DNA of 64,000 nucleotides from Rhodococcus wratislaviensis (GCF_900455735.1 NZ_UAUI01000006.1:101978-165977); one strand, 5' to 3'; counted from the first letter of the stretch, positions 1 through 9,759 are shown. The notes: generated by a model from the sequence alone, not told the origin. Numbers and translations: made by a program.

Positions 1-1421
1 TCGGGCATGCCCATCTTGGCGCCCATCGCGGCGGGCACGGCGTAGCCCATCGTGCCGAGACCGCCGGAGTTCAGCCAGGTGCGCGGCTTCTCGTAGTTGA
101 CGAACTGTGCGGCCCACATCTGGTGCTGTCCGACGCCGGCGCAGTAGATCGCGTCGGGACCGGCGAGCTTGCCGACCGACTGGATCACGTACTCCGGGGA
201 CAGCGCGCCGTCGGACGGACGGTCGTAGCTGAGCGGGTACGTGCGACGGATTCCGTCGAGGTACGCCCACCACTCGGTGAGGTCCAGCGTGGTTCCGGTG
301 GCCAGGTCGGCCTTGATCGCCTCGATCAGTTCGACGATGACCTCTTTGCAGTCGCCGACGATCGGGACGTCCGCGTACCGGTTCTTGCCGATCTCCGCCG
401 GGTCGATGTCGGCGTGGATGACCTTGGCGTCGGGGGCGAACGAATCGAGCTGACCGGTGACGCGGTCGTCGAAGCGCGCACCGAGCGTGATCAGCAGGTC
501 GCTGCGCTGCAGTGCCGCCACCGCGGCGACCGTGCCGTGCATACCGGGCATGCCGCAGTTCAGCGTGTGGCTGTCCGGGAACGCGCCGCGCGCCATGAGG
601 GTGGTGACCACCGGAATGCCGGTGAGCTCGGCCAGTTCGAGCAGCTCCGGAGACGATTCCGACTTGATGACGCCACCACCGACGTACAGCACCGGGTGCT
701 TCGCGTCGGCGATCAGGCGGGCCGCCTCGCGGACCTGCTTGCCGTGCGGCTTGGTGACGGGACGGTATCCGGGCAGCCGCATCTCCGGCGGCCACGAGAA
801 CGTGGTCTGCGCTTGGAGAACGTCCTTCGGGATGTCGACGAGCACTGCGCCGGGACGACCGCTGGAGGCGAGATAGAAGGCCTCCGCGATGATCCGGGGG
901 ATGTCGACGCCGTCGGTGATGAGGAAGTTGTGCTTGGTGATCGGCATCGTGATGCCGGAGATGTCGGCTTCCTGGAACGCATCCGTACCGATGAGCCCGC
1001 GGCCGACCTGTCCGGTGATGGCCACGACCGGAACGGAGTCCATCTGCGCGTCGGCGAGCGGTGTCACGAGGTTGGTCGCACCGGGCCCGGACGTCGCCAT
1101 ACAGACGCCGACCTTGCCGGTCGCCTGGGCATACCCGGTGGCAGCGTGGCCTGCACCCTGCTCGTGACGGACGAGCACGTGCCGGACCTTCTTCGAGTCG
1201 AAGAGCGGGTCGTAGACAGGCAGAACGGCACCACCCGGAATGCCGAATACCGTGTCGACCTCGAGCTCCTCGAGGGCTCGGACCACGGACTGGGCGCCGC
1301 TGACCCGCTCGGGGGCGAGTTGGCGGCGGCTACCGGTCTGAGTCGCGGCGGCCGCGGTCGTCGGGCTTGCTGCCCCCGACTTGCGCGGCGTGGGTTGAGG
1401 CCGTGCGGTTGGTGCGCTCAC
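1..1421 (-). CDS. ilvB: Acetolactate synthase large subunit (partial, C-terminus outside window)
   Basis: ThDP/FAD enzyme that condenses two pyruvates to acetolactate, or pyruvate with 2-oxobutyrate, the first common step of valine, leucine and isoleucine synthesis. The 473 visible codons cover the N-terminal ThDP (PYR) domain and FAD-binding middle domain; the family is about 600-650 aa, so roughly a quarter is missing. Seen: the ThDP-activating Glu87 in [14 protein letters not shown], then a SGPGATN stretch, and QHQMWAAQF near the cut end. The GTG start at 1421 gives about 35 low-complexity residues before the conserved part. A leader peptide and attenuator lie upstream. In relatives ilvN and ilvC follow; here they would be outside the window. 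Confidence 0.96.
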   Translation of the reverse strand, partial: MSAPTARPQPTPRKSGAASPTTAAAATQTGSRRQLAPERVSGAQSVVRALEELEVDTVFGIPGGAVLPVYDPLFDSKKVRHVLVRHEQGAGHAATGYAQATGKVGVCMATSGPGATNLVTPLADAQMDSVPVVAITGQVGRGLIGTDAFQEADISGITMPITKHNFLITDGVDIPRIIAEAFYLASSGRPGAVLVDIPKDVLQAQTTFSWPPEMRLPGYRPVTKPHGKQVREAARLIADAKHPVLYVGGGVIKSESSPELLELAELTGIPVVTTLMARGAFPDSHTLNCGMPGMHGTVAAVAALQRSDLLITLGARFDDRVTGQLDSFAPDAKVIHADIDPAEIGKNRYADVPIVGDCKEVIVELIEAIKADLATGTTLDLTEWWAYLDGIRRTYPLSYDRPSDGALSPEYVIQSVGKLAGPDAIYCAGVGQHQMWAAQFVNYEKPRTWLNSGGLGTMGYAVPAAMGAKMGMP

Positions 1422-1453
1422 TGGGAAATCCTCTGATTCTGGCTCCGGGCAAC

Positions 1454-1487
1454 AAAAAACCCCCGTCAGCTGATGCTGTACGAGGGT
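1454..1487 (-). terminator. ilvB transcription attenuator (intrinsic terminator)
   Basis: Read on the minus strand this is an 11-12 bp GC-rich stem with one bulged A and a 4-nt loop (ATCA), followed by six T. It sits 35 nt after the stop of a branched-chain-rich leader peptide and about 30 nt before the ilvB start. That is the layout of amino-acid attenuation. The alternative antiterminator pairing was not worked out. Confidence 0.85.
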
Positions 1488-1522
1488 GGCGCGTCGTTAT
1501 CTGGCGAGTTGAAGGAATCGAC

Positions 1523-1570
1523 TCAGGCGACGACGCGCCGGCCGATTACGAGCAACTCATTCTGTTTCAC
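1523..1570 (-). CDS. ilv leader peptide (15 aa)
   Basis: Reading from GTG at 1570, the short ORF encodes MKQNELLVIGRRVVA and stops. Six of 15 residues are the regulatory amino acids (LLVI and VV), and the attenuator follows 35 nt downstream. No Shine-Dalgarno is visible. A -10-like TACCGT (1578-1583) ends 7 nt before the GTG, so the peptide is probably translated from a leaderless transcript. Its role would be to stall ribosomes when Leu, Val or Ile is scarce and so allow read-through into ilvB. The function is inferred from layout and composition. Confidence 0.8.
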   Translation of the reverse strand: MKQNELLVIGRRVVA

Positions 1571-1577
1571 GCGCTCG

Positions 1578-1607
1578 ACGGTAGGCGCGCTAATAGCGAA
1601 CAGTCAA
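1578..1607 (-). promoter_or_regulatory. Putative ilvB promoter
   Basis: On the minus strand a TTGACT -35 (1602-1607) and a TACCGT -10 (1578-1583) are separated by 18 nt. The expected transcription start falls on or near the GTG of the leader peptide at 1570. Confidence 0.6.
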
Positions 1608-1667
1608 CTTGGTGAGTCGGCCGTCCCAGAATATGAGATACATCGGCTGCGGTGCGAAGATGTAGAG

Positions 1668-2186
1668 GTGTCAACTCCGCAGCAGCCCGTGCCACCAGAA
1701 TCATCATCCCACACGACGAACCCACCCAAGCAGGTCATCCGGATTTCTCCCCTGGCCTATCTGGGATGCGCCTTCCTCCTGTTCGCCGTGTCGTTCCCCA
1801 TCTTCGGCTGGCCCGCCGCCTTCGGCTGGCTCGTGATCGCCCCGATCGCCGCGGTGGCCTGGGTCGCGCGGGTGCGCACCACGGTCACGTCCGACGGACT
1901 CGAGGTGCGCCGGCTGTTCGGCGGCCGGTCGCTGGCGTGGTCCGAGATCACGGGATTCCGGTTCCCCAAGCGCGGCTGGGCCCGGGCGACGCTGGCCGAC
2001 GGGGGCGAGGTGACCCTGCCCGTCGTCACGTTCGACCGCCTTCCCGAGATCGCCGAGGCGAGCGGCGGCCGCATCACCGACCCGTACGCGGCAGCCGCCG
2101 CGGCGGACGAAGCGGCCGACCACGCCGGCGCCGAATCGAACGGCGAGCAGCCCGTGAAGAACCGGCCGGACACAGACGGGGAATAG
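1668..2186 (+). CDS. PH-domain membrane protein, Cfp6-like
   Basis: 172-aa protein with a short polar N-terminus, two close hydrophobic segments at about residues 26-65, a bacterial PH-like region (about 65-135: TVTSDGLEVRRLFGGRSLAWSE and on) and an acidic, Ala-rich tail. It resembles the bPH_6 family that includes M. tuberculosis Rv3004 (Cfp6), which from memory is also divergent from ilvB1. Function is unknown; a role at the membrane is inferred. GTG at 1668 is chosen because it precedes a natural polar N-terminus; the frame stays open further upstream across the ilvB leader region, so the exact start is uncertain. Confidence 0.8.
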   Translation: MSTPQQPVPPESSSHTTNPPKQVIRISPLAYLGCAFLLFAVSFPIFGWPAAFGWLVIAPIAAVAWVARVRTTVTSDGLEVRRLFGGRSLAWSEITGFRFPKRGWARATLADGGEVTLPVVTFDRLPEIAEASGGRITDPYAAAAAADEAADHAGAESNGEQPVKNRPDTDGE

Positions 2187-2238
2187 TGCGCGAGTAGCGT
2201 TTGTCAGTACTTCCGTACGCTGACTAAGGAATACGCTC

Positions 2239-4083
2239 ATGCCCCCGCTGAGGTCCCGAACCACCACCGCAGGACGAAATGCCGCAGGCGCCCGCGCGCT
2301 GTGGCGCGCCACCGGAATGACCGACTCCGACTTCGGGAAGCCGATCGTCGCGATCGCGAACTCGTACACGCAGTTCGTTCCCGGGCACGTCCACCTGAAG
2401 AACGTCGGCGACATCGTCGCCGACGCCGTCCGCGCCGCCGGTGGTGTACCTCGCGAGTTCCATACGATCGCTGTCGACGACGGCATCGCGATGGGACACG
2501 GCGGCATGCTGTATTCCCTTCCCAGCCGCGAGATCATCGCCGACTCCGTCGAGTACATGGTCAACGCGCACACCGCCGACGCACTCGTGTGCATCTCCAA
2601 CTGCGACAAGATCACCCCCGGAATGCTCAATGCCGCACTGCGTTTGAACGTTCCCACAGTGTTCGTGTCCGGCGGTCCGATGGAGGCAGGCAAGGCGGTG
2701 GTCGTGAACGGTGTCGCCCAGGCACCGACCGACCTCATCACGGCGATCTCGGCGAGCGCCAACGACCAGGTCGACGACGAAGGACTGTCCGAGGTCGAGC
2801 GCAGCGCCTGCCCCACGTGCGGGTCGTGCTCGGGCATGTTCACCGCGAACTCCATGAACTGCCTCACCGAGGCGCTCGGTCTGGCGTTGCCGGGCAACGG
2901 TTCCACGCTGGCCACCCACGAGGCCCGTCGCGCGCTGTTCACCCGTGCGGGAACCACCGTCGTCGAAGCCGCACTGCGGTACTACCGGGACGACGACGAC
3001 TCCGTCCTCCCCCGCAACATCGCGACGCCCGCCGCGTTCCGCAACGCGATGGCACTGGACGTCGCGATGGGCGGGTCCACCAACACGGTCCTGCACACCC
3101 TCGCGGCCGCGCAGGAGGGTGAGGTCCACGACTTCGACCTCGACAAGATCGACGAGATCAGCCGCAAGGTTCCGTGTCTGTCGAAGGTCTCGCCCAACTC
3201 GGACTACCACATGGAGGACGTGCACCGGGCGGGCGGAATCCCCGCGATCCTCGGCGAACTCCGGCGGGCCGGACTGCTCGAGAGCGACGTCTCGACCGTG
3301 CACACGAAGAGCTTCGACGAGTGGCTCGACACGTGGGACATCCGGTCCGGCAAGGCATCCGACGAGGCCGTCGAACTCTTCCACGCCGCACCGGGCGGTG
3401 TCCGCACCACCGAGCCGTTCTCGACGAGCAACCGCTGGTCGTCGCTCGACACGGACGCCGCCAACGGCTGCATCCGCGACTTCGAGCACAAGCACACGGT
3501 CGAGGGCGGCCTGGCCGTGCTGCGCGGCAACATCGCCGTCGACGGCGCTGTCATCAAGACGGCGGGCATCGACGAAGACCTGTTCCACTTCCAGGGTCCC
3601 GCGCGCGTCGTGGAGTCTCAGGAAGAGGCGGTGTCGGTGATCCTCGGCAAGAAGATTCAGCCCGGTGAGGTCCTCGTCGTGCGCTACGAGGGTCCCGCAG
3701 GCGGCCCGGGCATGCAGGAGATGCTGCACCCCACCGCATTCCTCAAGGGCTCCGGCCTCGGGAAGAAGTGCGCGCTGATCACCGACGGCCGATTCTCCGG
3801 CGGTTCCTCGGGACTGTCCATCGGCCACATCTCCCCCGAGGCCGCCAGCGGCGGCGCCATCGGCCTGGTGGAGGACGGCGACCAGATCCTCATCGACATC
3901 GCGACCCGCACGCTGAAGCTCCTCGTCGACGACGCGGTGCTCGCCGAGCGCCGGGCGAAGATGGAGTCTTCCGAGCGTCCGTGGCAGCCGGTGAATCGCG
4001 AACGCACCGTCACCACGGCCCTGCGGGCGTACGCCGCGCTGGCCACGTCCGCAGACAAGGGCGCGGTCCGTCAGGTCCCCTGA
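2239..4083 (+). CDS. ilvD: Dihydroxy-acid dehydratase
   Basis: Iron-sulfur enzyme that dehydrates 2,3-dihydroxy-isovalerate and 2,3-dihydroxy-3-methylvalerate to the 2-oxo acids, the third common step of valine and isoleucine synthesis. The full-length 614 aa matches the family. Seen: [12 protein letters not shown] near residue 45, CISNCDK with Cys118, Cys122, Asp123 and Lys124, and [11 protein letters not shown] with Cys191, Cys194 and Cys197, the cluster and Mg-binding signatures. The C-terminal [14 protein letters not shown] motif is intact. The ATG at 2239 has AAGGAA about 9 nt upstream. Placement near ilvB fits the pathway, though in M. tuberculosis ilvD is, from memory, elsewhere. Confidence 0.97.
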   Translation: MPPLRSRTTTAGRNAAGARALWRATGMTDSDFGKPIVAIANSYTQFVPGHVHLKNVGDIVADAVRAAGGVPREFHTIAVDDGIAMGHGGMLYSLPSREIIADSVEYMVNAHTADALVCISNCDKITPGMLNAALRLNVPTVFVSGGPMEAGKAVVVNGVAQAPTDLITAISASANDQVDDEGLSEVERSACPTCGSCSGMFTANSMNCLTEALGLALPGNGSTLATHEARRALFTRAGTTVVEAALRYYRDDDDSVLPRNIATPAAFRNAMALDVAMGGSTNTVLHTLAAAQEGEVHDFDLDKIDEISRKVPCLSKVSPNSDYHMEDVHRAGGIPAILGELRRAGLLESDVSTVHTKSFDEWLDTWDIRSGKASDEAVELFHAAPGGVRTTEPFSTSNRWSSLDTDAANGCIRDFEHKHTVEGGLAVLRGNIAVDGAVIKTAGIDEDLFHFQGPARVVESQEEAVSVILGKKIQPGEVLVVRYEGPAGGPGMQEMLHPTAFLKGSGLGKKCALITDGRFSGGSSGLSIGHISPEAASGGAIGLVEDGDQILIDIATRTLKLLVDDAVLAERRAKMESSERPWQPVNRERTVTTALRAYAALATSADKGAVRQVP

Positions 4084-4113
4084 CGCCCCGCACCGGGCGC
4101 ACCGAGCAGACAC

Positions 4114-4160
4114 GAAGCCGGGTGCCGCAGCAGGAGCTTCCTGCCGCGGCACCCGGCTTC
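4114..4160 (+). terminator. Hairpin after ilvD
   Basis: Inverted repeat with 15-bp outer arms (GAAGCCGGGTGCCGC and its complement) and an inner AGCAGG/CCTGC pairing. There is no T-tract, so it may act as a Rho-independent terminator without a U-run, which is common in actinobacteria, or stabilise the ilvD 3' end. Confidence 0.6.
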
Positions 4161-4252
4161 CGTCGTCGGTGCGCCCACCGATTCCGCCGCGGATGTGACC
4201 GCGCTCACGGGTGATCAACTCGCTCAGGCGGCAACACCCCAGAACAGGTTCT

Positions 4253-4271
4253 ACTGATCGAATTGATCAGT
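4253..4271. promoter_or_regulatory. Palindromic operator candidate before the permease
   Basis: Perfect inverted repeat ACTGATC-gaatt-GATCAGT located 137 nt upstream of the permease ATG. Size and symmetry suit a dimeric repressor of GntR or similar type. No regulator gene is adjacent. Confidence 0.45.
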
Positions 4272-4407
4272 TGGGCCCGCGCTTCTTGCACACGGCGCTC
4301 AGTAGTGGTTCCCTCAGTTGGCCGTTGAGACCTACATCACAATCGGCAGCACCACCGGAACATCTCCGGCCCACGAGGCCATCGGGAACACAACCAAGGA
4401 GCGACAC

Positions 4408-5943
4408 ATGCCAGGAGTCGGCATTTGGCGAACGAAATCCGTTGAGCAATCGATAGCGGACACCGACGAACCCGACACCCGGCTGCGGAGGGAACTCACC
4501 GCGAAGGACCTCACCGTCTTCGGTGTCGCCGTCGTGATCGGCGCCGGCATCTTCACGCTCACCGCCCGGACTGCAGGCAACGTCGCCGGGCCGTCCATCT
4601 CGCTCGCCTTCGTCCTCGCCGCCATCGCGTGCGGCCTGGCCGCCCTCTGTTACGCCGAGTTCGCATCCACCGTCCCCGTCGCGGGCAGTGCGTACACGTT
4701 CTCCTACGCCACCTTCGGCGAGTTCGTCGCCTGGATCATCGGCTGGGACCTCATCCTCGAATTCGCCCTCGCAGCGGCCGTCGTCTCCAAGGGCTGGTCG
4801 CTCTATCTGGGTAACGTCCTCGGGTTCAGCGGATCCACCACAGCCCACCTCGGTCCCATCGACTTCGACTGGGGCTCGCTGATCATCGTCGGCGGCATCA
4901 CGATCGTGCTCGCCATCGGGACCAAGGTGTCCTCGCGCGTGTCCGCCGTCATCACGGCCATCAAGATCGCCGTCGTCCTCCTCGTCATCGCCGTGGGCGT
5001 CTTCTACATCAAGAAGGAGAACTACGCCCCGTACATCCCGCCCGCCGAGAGCAACGGCAGCGCCGCGCAGGGTGTGCACCAGACCCTCTTCTCCTTCCTC
5101 TCCGGAGCCGACGGCAGCAGCTACGGCTGGTACGGCCTCCTCGCCGCAGCGAGCCTCGTCTTCTTCGCCTTCATCGGATTCGACGTCGTCGCCACCACCG
5201 CCGAAGAGACCAAGAACCCGCAGAAGGCGCTCCCCCGCGGCATTCTCGGCTCGCTCGCCATCGTCACCGTGCTCTACGTCGCCGTCACCCTCGTGCTCAC
5301 CGGCATGGTGAAGTACACCGACCTCAAGACCGGTAGCCCGCTCGTCGGCGACAGCAGTGCCACCCTCGCAACCGCCTTCGAGGCACACGGCATCACCTGG
5401 GCCCAGACCGCGATCAACTTCGGTGGGCTCGCGGGCCTCACCACCGTCGTGATGGTGATGATGCTCGGCCAGACACGTGTCCTGTTCGCCATGTCCCGCG
5501 ACGGACTGGTGCCCCGTGGTCTCGCCAAGACCGGCAAGAACGGCAGCCCGGTCCGCATCACCCTGTTCGTCGGCGCCGTGGTCGCACTCCTCGCCGCCTT
5601 CTTCCCGATGGGCACGCTCGAGGAGATGGTGAACATCGGCACCCTCTTCGCGTTCGTCCTCGTCTGCATCGGCGTCATCATCCTCCGCCGCACGCGTCCC
5701 GACCTGCCCCGCGGATTCCGCGTTCCGCTGGTCCCGCTCGTCCCCATCCTCGCCGTCCTGGCCTGCGGGTGGCTGATGCTGAACCTGTCGGTCGAGACCT
5801 GGATCCGGTTCCTCGTGTGGATGGCCCTCGGCGTCGTCGTCTACCTCGCCTACGGCCGGCGCAAGTCGGTCCTCGGACAGAAGCTCGCCGCACAGGCCGG
5901 CCCGCCCGAGGAGGAGAACATCCCGGAACTCGTCCAACGCTGA
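4408..5943 (+). CDS. APC-family amino acid permease (cationic amino acid transporter type)
   Basis: 511-aa integral membrane protein with about 12 predicted segments. The N-terminus ends in LTAKDLTVFGVAVVIGAGIF, the typical first helix of the APC superfamily with the GAGIF substrate-binding turn, followed by GPSISLAFVLAAIACG and CYAEFASTVPVAGSAYTF. This pattern is that of the CAT/YfnA subgroup, usually cationic or broad neutral amino acid import; the substrate cannot be read from sequence. ATG at 4408 is preferred over an upstream TTG because AAGGAG lies 6 nt before it. A bidirectional terminator follows. Confidence 0.92.
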   Translation: MPGVGIWRTKSVEQSIADTDEPDTRLRRELTAKDLTVFGVAVVIGAGIFTLTARTAGNVAGPSISLAFVLAAIACGLAALCYAEFASTVPVAGSAYTFSYATFGEFVAWIIGWDLILEFALAAAVVSKGWSLYLGNVLGFSGSTTAHLGPIDFDWGSLIIVGGITIVLAIGTKVSSRVSAVITAIKIAVVLLVIAVGVFYIKKENYAPYIPPAESNGSAAQGVHQTLFSFLSGADGSSYGWYGLLAAASLVFFAFIGFDVVATTAEETKNPQKALPRGILGSLAIVTVLYVAVTLVLTGMVKYTDLKTGSPLVGDSSATLATAFEAHGITWAQTAINFGGLAGLTTVVMVMMLGQTRVLFAMSRDGLVPRGLAKTGKNGSPVRITLFVGAVVALLAAFFPMGTLEEMVNIGTLFAFVLVCIGVIILRRTRPDLPRGFRVPLVPLVPILAVLACGWLMLNLSVETWIRFLVWMALGVVVYLAYGRRKSVLGQKLAAQAGPPEEENIPELVQR

Positions 5944-5955
5944 TCTCTGACGAAA

Positions 5956-5997
5956 ACGACTGCGCCGCACTCCCGATCCGGGGTGCGGCGCAGTCGT
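5956..5997. terminator. Bidirectional terminator between permease and DoxX gene
   Basis: Long inverted repeat: arms of about 17 bp (ACGACTGCGCCGCACTCC side) around a short loop, between two convergent genes. Confidence 0.85.
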
Positions 5998-6012
5998 GTA
6001 TGCAAGAGACGC

Positions 6013-6891
6013 TCAGATGAGCGGGTTGGCGCCGTTCAGGAAGATCCACACGCAGACACCGGCGGCGACGCCCAGGATCAGTGCCGCGAACGACCCGATG
6101 AACGGGCGCGTCGCCCAGCCCCGGCGGCCGTCGAGCGAGATGCGTCCCGGCCCGGTGAGAATGATCACGCCGGCGCACACACCCAGCAGCGTCTCGTACT
6201 CGGTGCCTGCGGGCGCGAAGTACTCGAGCCCCGGTTCCGCGATCTGCCGGAACGCCCACGCATTGATCATCACGGCCAGCACCGAGGCCGCGGCCAGCGG
6301 GGTGACGAGGCCGAGGATCAGCAGTGCACCGCCTGCGACCTCACCGATCGCACCCAGGATCGCGAGCAGTTTCGCCTGCTGGAACCCCGAGTTCACGAGC
6401 ACCTCTTCGAACCCGTCGAGTCCCGGACCGTTCCACATCCCCGTCAGCTTCTGCAGACCGTGCACGAGTGCCGTTCCGCCGACCGCGAGTCGCAGGGCCA
6501 GCAGTCCGAGGTCCAGGGTGCCGCGGCCGATCTTCACGTCGCCCTCGCCGATCCGGTCGGTCGACGAATCACCCGCCGTGGCCCCGAGGGATGCGCCGGA
6601 ACCCGCGCCGATCACCTGCGTCGGCTGGTCCGACATGTCGGACGCCCCCGACTGCCGGTACGCGGGGATCTGCTCGGTGGGGAGACCGGCGCCGCGCGCA
6701 TCGCCGTAGTCGAGTTCGTCATCGGTGTGCGGCAGACGCTGCCCCGCGGAACCGGACGTCGGCGTGGCCGACGGAAAGCGCTCGGTGGGAAGGTCGTAAG
6801 GGCTCGAGACCTTGCCGTAGCCGGGTGAGGCGCTCTGGTCCGCAGCACCCTGGTCCGACGACTCGCTGGGGTCTTTCCGCATGTCAGTCAC
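6013..6891 (-). CDS. DoxX-family membrane protein with long polar N-terminus
   Basis: 292-aa protein. Residues 1 to about 125 are polar, Pro/Ser/Asp-rich and probably cytoplasmic. The rest is a four-helix DoxX domain starting at LDLGLLALRLAVGGTALVHG, with a last helix near the C-terminus. Rv3005c is the positional equivalent and also carries a polar extension; DoxX proteins in mycobacteria have been linked to redox and thiol stress complexes, but function here is inferred. GTG at 6891 is chosen because a TAGGCT -10 (6899-6904) ends 7 nt before it, implying a leaderless mRNA; an in-frame ATG lies at 6882. It is divergent from the lipoprotein gene at 6981. Confidence 0.85.
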   Translation of the reverse strand: MTDMRKDPSESSDQGAADQSASPGYGKVSSPYDLPTERFPSATPTSGSAGQRLPHTDDELDYGDARGAGLPTEQIPAYRQSGASDMSDQPTQVIGAGSGASLGATAGDSSTDRIGEGDVKIGRGTLDLGLLALRLAVGGTALVHGLQKLTGMWNGPGLDGFEEVLVNSGFQQAKLLAILGAIGEVAGGALLILGLVTPLAAASVLAVMINAWAFRQIAEPGLEYFAPAGTEYETLLGVCAGVIILTGPGRISLDGRRGWATRPFIGSFAALILGVAAGVCVWIFLNGANPLI

Positions 6892-6980
6892 ACCGTCAAG
6901 CCTAGGTCGACCGGCCGGACATCGCTGGTAGGCGGAACCGGCGTGGCGGCGACCTCGCACTCTTCCGTAACGTCTCCATC

Positions 6981-8129
6981 ATGATGGTGGGTGGGCGGCG
7001 CCGCACGGCGTCCCGCAAGATGGCGATGTCCGCACTGTGCGTGACGGCGGTCCTCGCCGCCGGATGCGCGAAATTCGACGACTCCGCGTCCTCCCCCTTC
7101 ACACCCGAACCGACGGGCGCGTCGGCGGGCGAGGTGGAACCGGAGAACCCGCCGCCGTCCACCACGACCACCCCACCGCCGAGCGGGCCGCTCGGGCCGT
7201 GCCAGGATCCCGACCCCAGCGTGATCGCCACCTGCCTCGACACCACCGGCGGACTCGTCGTCCTCCCCGACGGGGCCACCGCCCTGGTCGCGGAGCGGCG
7301 GACCGGACGCATCCTGCAGGTCGCCCAGGGGCAGACCCCCAAGGAGATCGCGCACGTCGACGTCGACGGCAGCACCGACGGTGGACTCCTCGACATCGCG
7401 CTGTCGCCGAGTTTCGTCGAGGACAACCTCATCTACGCGTACGTCACGACCCCGACCGACAACCGGGTGGTGCGGATCGCACCGGGAGACTCCGCCAAGG
7501 AAGTTCTCGGCGGGATCCCGCGCGGAGACGCGGGCAACGCCGGGTCGCTCGAGTTCTCGGGCGACGAACTGATGGTCCTCACCGGCAACGCGGGCAACGC
7601 CGCCGCGGCCGCCGATCCGGCGTCCCTCGCCGGGAAACTGCTGAAGGTCACCGCCCTGTCGCCCGCACCGACTCCGGCGCAGCCCCGCCCTCAGGTGGTG
7701 CTGTCGGGCATCGGGACCGCCGGCGGGGTGTGCGTCGACCCGGGTGTGGCCGTGTGGGTCACCGACCGCACCGCGTTGGAGGACCGGCTCCTGCGGGTCA
7801 GCGCCGACGGAGCCGTGTCATCTCCGGTGTGGACGTGGCCGGAGCGGCCCGGCGTCGGCGGCTGCGTCGCCGCCGGTGACGTCGTGGCGGTGTCACTGAG
7901 CACCGCGAAGGCCATGTCCGCACTCGCTGCCGACCCCGGCACGGGAGCCGTCACGACAGCCCCCGGTGTCATCGTCCAGGACCGGTACGGCCAACTCGGC
8001 GGCGCCGCACTCGGACCCGACGGTCTCATCTGGGTGAGCACCGTCAACAAGACCGCCGGTCAGCCCGGACCCAACGACGACCGTGTGATCAAGATGCCCC
8101 TGCCCTCCGGTGGCGGCGGATTCGACTGA
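6981..8129 (+). CDS. lppZ: LppZ-like lipoprotein, sugar-dehydrogenase-type beta-propeller
   Basis: 382-aa exported lipoprotein. The signal peptide ends in the lipobox LAAGC with acylated Cys29, followed by a Pro/Thr/Ser linker to about residue 70. The rest resembles PQQ-glucose/sorbosone dehydrogenase propellers (GGLVVLPDGATALVAERRTG, GGLLDIALSPSF, GQLGGAALGPDGLIWVS), as in Rv3006 LppZ. Whether it binds PQQ or acts enzymatically is unknown. The start is leaderless: TAACGT (6968-6973) ends 7 nt before the ATG. A strong hairpin follows the stop. Confidence 0.9.
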   Translation: MMVGGRRRTASRKMAMSALCVTAVLAAGCAKFDDSASSPFTPEPTGASAGEVEPENPPPSTTTTPPPSGPLGPCQDPDPSVIATCLDTTGGLVVLPDGATALVAERRTGRILQVAQGQTPKEIAHVDVDGSTDGGLLDIALSPSFVEDNLIYAYVTTPTDNRVVRIAPGDSAKEVLGGIPRGDAGNAGSLEFSGDELMVLTGNAGNAAAAADPASLAGKLLKVTALSPAPTPAQPRPQVVLSGIGTAGGVCVDPGVAVWVTDRTALEDRLLRVSADGAVSSPVWTWPERPGVGGCVAAGDVVAVSLSTAKAMSALAADPGTGAVTTAPGVIVQDRYGQLGGAALGPDGLIWVSTVNKTAGQPGPNDDRVIKMPLPSGGGGFD

Positions 8130-8150
8130 CGGCCCGCCCCCGTCGAAACG

Positions 8151-8191
8151 AACGGGACGCTCGTTCGGTTCATCCGAACGAGCGTCCCGTT
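8151..8191. terminator. Bidirectional terminator between lppZ-like gene and gatB
   Basis: Perfect 18-bp inverted repeat beginning AACGGGACGCTCGTTCGG with a 5-nt loop, between convergent genes. Confidence 0.9.
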
Positions 8192-8205
8192 GGTGCAGAC
8201 GGAGA

Positions 8206-9717
8206 TCAGCCGCAGGCCTCGATGACCAGTTCCTTGACGCGGGCCGGGTCGGCCTGACCACGCGTGGCCTTCATCACGTCGCCGACGATCTTGCCCGCCG
8301 CCGCGACCTTGCCGCCGCGAATCTTCTCGGCGATGTCGGGGTTCGCGGCCAGAGCCTCGTCGACGGCCGCCTTCAGCTTCGTGTCGTCGCGTTCGACGAC
8401 CAGCTCGGGGTGGTTCGCGACGACCTGCTCGGGGTCGCCCTCACCCTCGAGGACGTGGTCGACCACCTGGCGGGCCACCTTGTTGTTGAGCTTCCCGCTG
8501 TCGATCAGCGCGACCACCTGCGCGACCTGGGCCGGCGTGATCGGCAGTTCGGCGAGTTCCACCCCGCGGGTGTTCGCCTGCTGCGCCAGGTACGACACCC
8601 ACCAGGACCGCGCGGCCTCCGGGGACGCACCGGCCTCGACGGTGGCGATGACGAGGTCGAGGGCGCCCGCATTGACGAGGTCGCGCATGACCTCGTCGGA
8701 GACACCCCAGTCGGCCTGGATCCGGGCACGGCGGACCCACGGCAGCTCCGGCAGGGTGCCACGCAGTTCCTCGATCCATTCCGCGCTGGGCGCGACCGGC
8801 TCGAGGTCGGGCTCCGGGAAGTAGCGGTAGTCCTCGGCGGTCTCCTTGCGGCGGCCCGGCGACGTGGTCCCGTCGGCCTCCTGGAAGTGCCGGGTCTCCT
8901 GGATCACCTCACCGCCGGCCTCCAGCACAGCGGCCTGCCGGCGCATCTCGTACCGCACCGCCACCTCGACGCTCTTGAGGGAGTTGACGTTCTTCGTCTC
9001 GGTGCGGGTCCCGAGTTCGGTCGCCCCGATCGGCATCAGAGATGCGTTGGCATCGCAGCGCATCGAACCCTGGTCCATGCGGACGTCGGAGACGTTCAGC
9101 GACTTCAGCAGGTCGCGCAGCGCGGTGACGTACGCGCGGGCCACCTCGGGGGCGCGGGCACCGGCGCCGCTGATGGTCTTGGTGACGATCTCGACCAGCG
9201 GGACCCCGGCGCGGTTGTAGTCGAGCAGCGAATGGCTGGCACCGTGGATACGCCCGGTCGCGCCGCCGACGTGCAGCGACTTTCCGGTGTCCTCTTCCAT
9301 GTGCGCGCGCTCGATCTCCACGCGCCACGTGGTGCCGTCGTCGAGGACGACGTCGAGGTAACCGTCGGTGGCGATCGGCTCGTCGTACTGGGAGATCTGG
9401 TAGTTCTTCGGCTGATCCGGGTAGAAGTAGTTCTTCCGCGCGAACCGGCCCCACGGTGTGATGGAACAGTTCAGTGCGAGCCCGATCCGGATCGCGGACT
9501 CGACCGCCGCCTCGTTCACGACGGGCAACGACCCGGGCAGACCGAGGCACACCGGGCACACCTGCGTGTTCGGCTCGGCACCGAACTCGGTGGGGCACGG
9601 GCAGAACATCTTCGTTTCGGTGCCGAGCTCTACGTGCACCTCCATGCCGAGAACAGGCTCGTACTTGGCGAGCACTTCGTCGTAGTCGAGGAGGTCCGGA
9701 GCGTCGACAGCAGTCAT
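8206..9717 (-). CDS. gatB: Asp-tRNA(Asn)/Glu-tRNA(Gln) amidotransferase subunit B
   Basis: 503 aa. Subunit of the GatCAB amidotransferase that corrects Glu-tRNA(Gln) and Asp-tRNA(Asn); GatB binds the misacylated tRNA and the kinase site. Seen: [20 protein letters not shown], the Cys cluster [22 protein letters not shown] that binds zinc, [16 protein letters not shown], and the C-terminal YqeY-like tail with [13 protein letters not shown]. The ATG at 9717 follows TAAACT (9725-9730) by 7 nt and is probably leaderless. The partner genes gatA and gatC lie about 5 kb away at 14982-16759, separated by pfkA and four other genes. Confidence 0.97.
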   Translation of the reverse strand: MTAVDAPDLLDYDEVLAKYEPVLGMEVHVELGTETKMFCPCPTEFGAEPNTQVCPVCLGLPGSLPVVNEAAVESAIRIGLALNCSITPWGRFARKNYFYPDQPKNYQISQYDEPIATDGYLDVVLDDGTTWRVEIERAHMEEDTGKSLHVGGATGRIHGASHSLLDYNRAGVPLVEIVTKTISGAGARAPEVARAYVTALRDLLKSLNVSDVRMDQGSMRCDANASLMPIGATELGTRTETKNVNSLKSVEVAVRYEMRRQAAVLEAGGEVIQETRHFQEADGTTSPGRRKETAEDYRYFPEPDLEPVAPSAEWIEELRGTLPELPWVRRARIQADWGVSDEVMRDLVNAGALDLVIATVEAGASPEAARSWWVSYLAQQANTRGVELAELPITPAQVAQVVALIDSGKLNNKVARQVVDHVLEGEGDPEQVVANHPELVVERDDTKLKAAVDEALAANPDIAEKIRGGKVAAAGKIVGDVMKATRGQADPARVKELVIEACG

Positions 9718-9759
9718 GCCACAGAGTTTATGCGTCCGGGCGTTCACCGAAAAACGCGG

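Larger units (their letters stand above)
4084..4407. other. Intergenic region between ilvD and permease
   Basis: 324 nt without a convincing gene. It holds a strong hairpin just after ilvD, a 7-bp palindrome at 4253-4271 and the Shine-Dalgarno of the permease (AAGGAG, 4396-4401). An 81-codon reading frame crossing it has no family resemblance and runs into the permease in another frame. Confidence 0.7.

Noticed and set aside
2224..4218. 664-aa open frame antisense to ilvD
   Set aside because: Composition is Arg/Gly/Asp-rich with no family motif; ilvD on the other strand is intact with all its cluster cysteines. GC-rich codon use makes such antisense frames.
4318..4407. TTG start giving the permease 30 extra residues
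   Set aside because: The extra part is polar and unlike the family, and AAGGAG sits right before ATG 4408.
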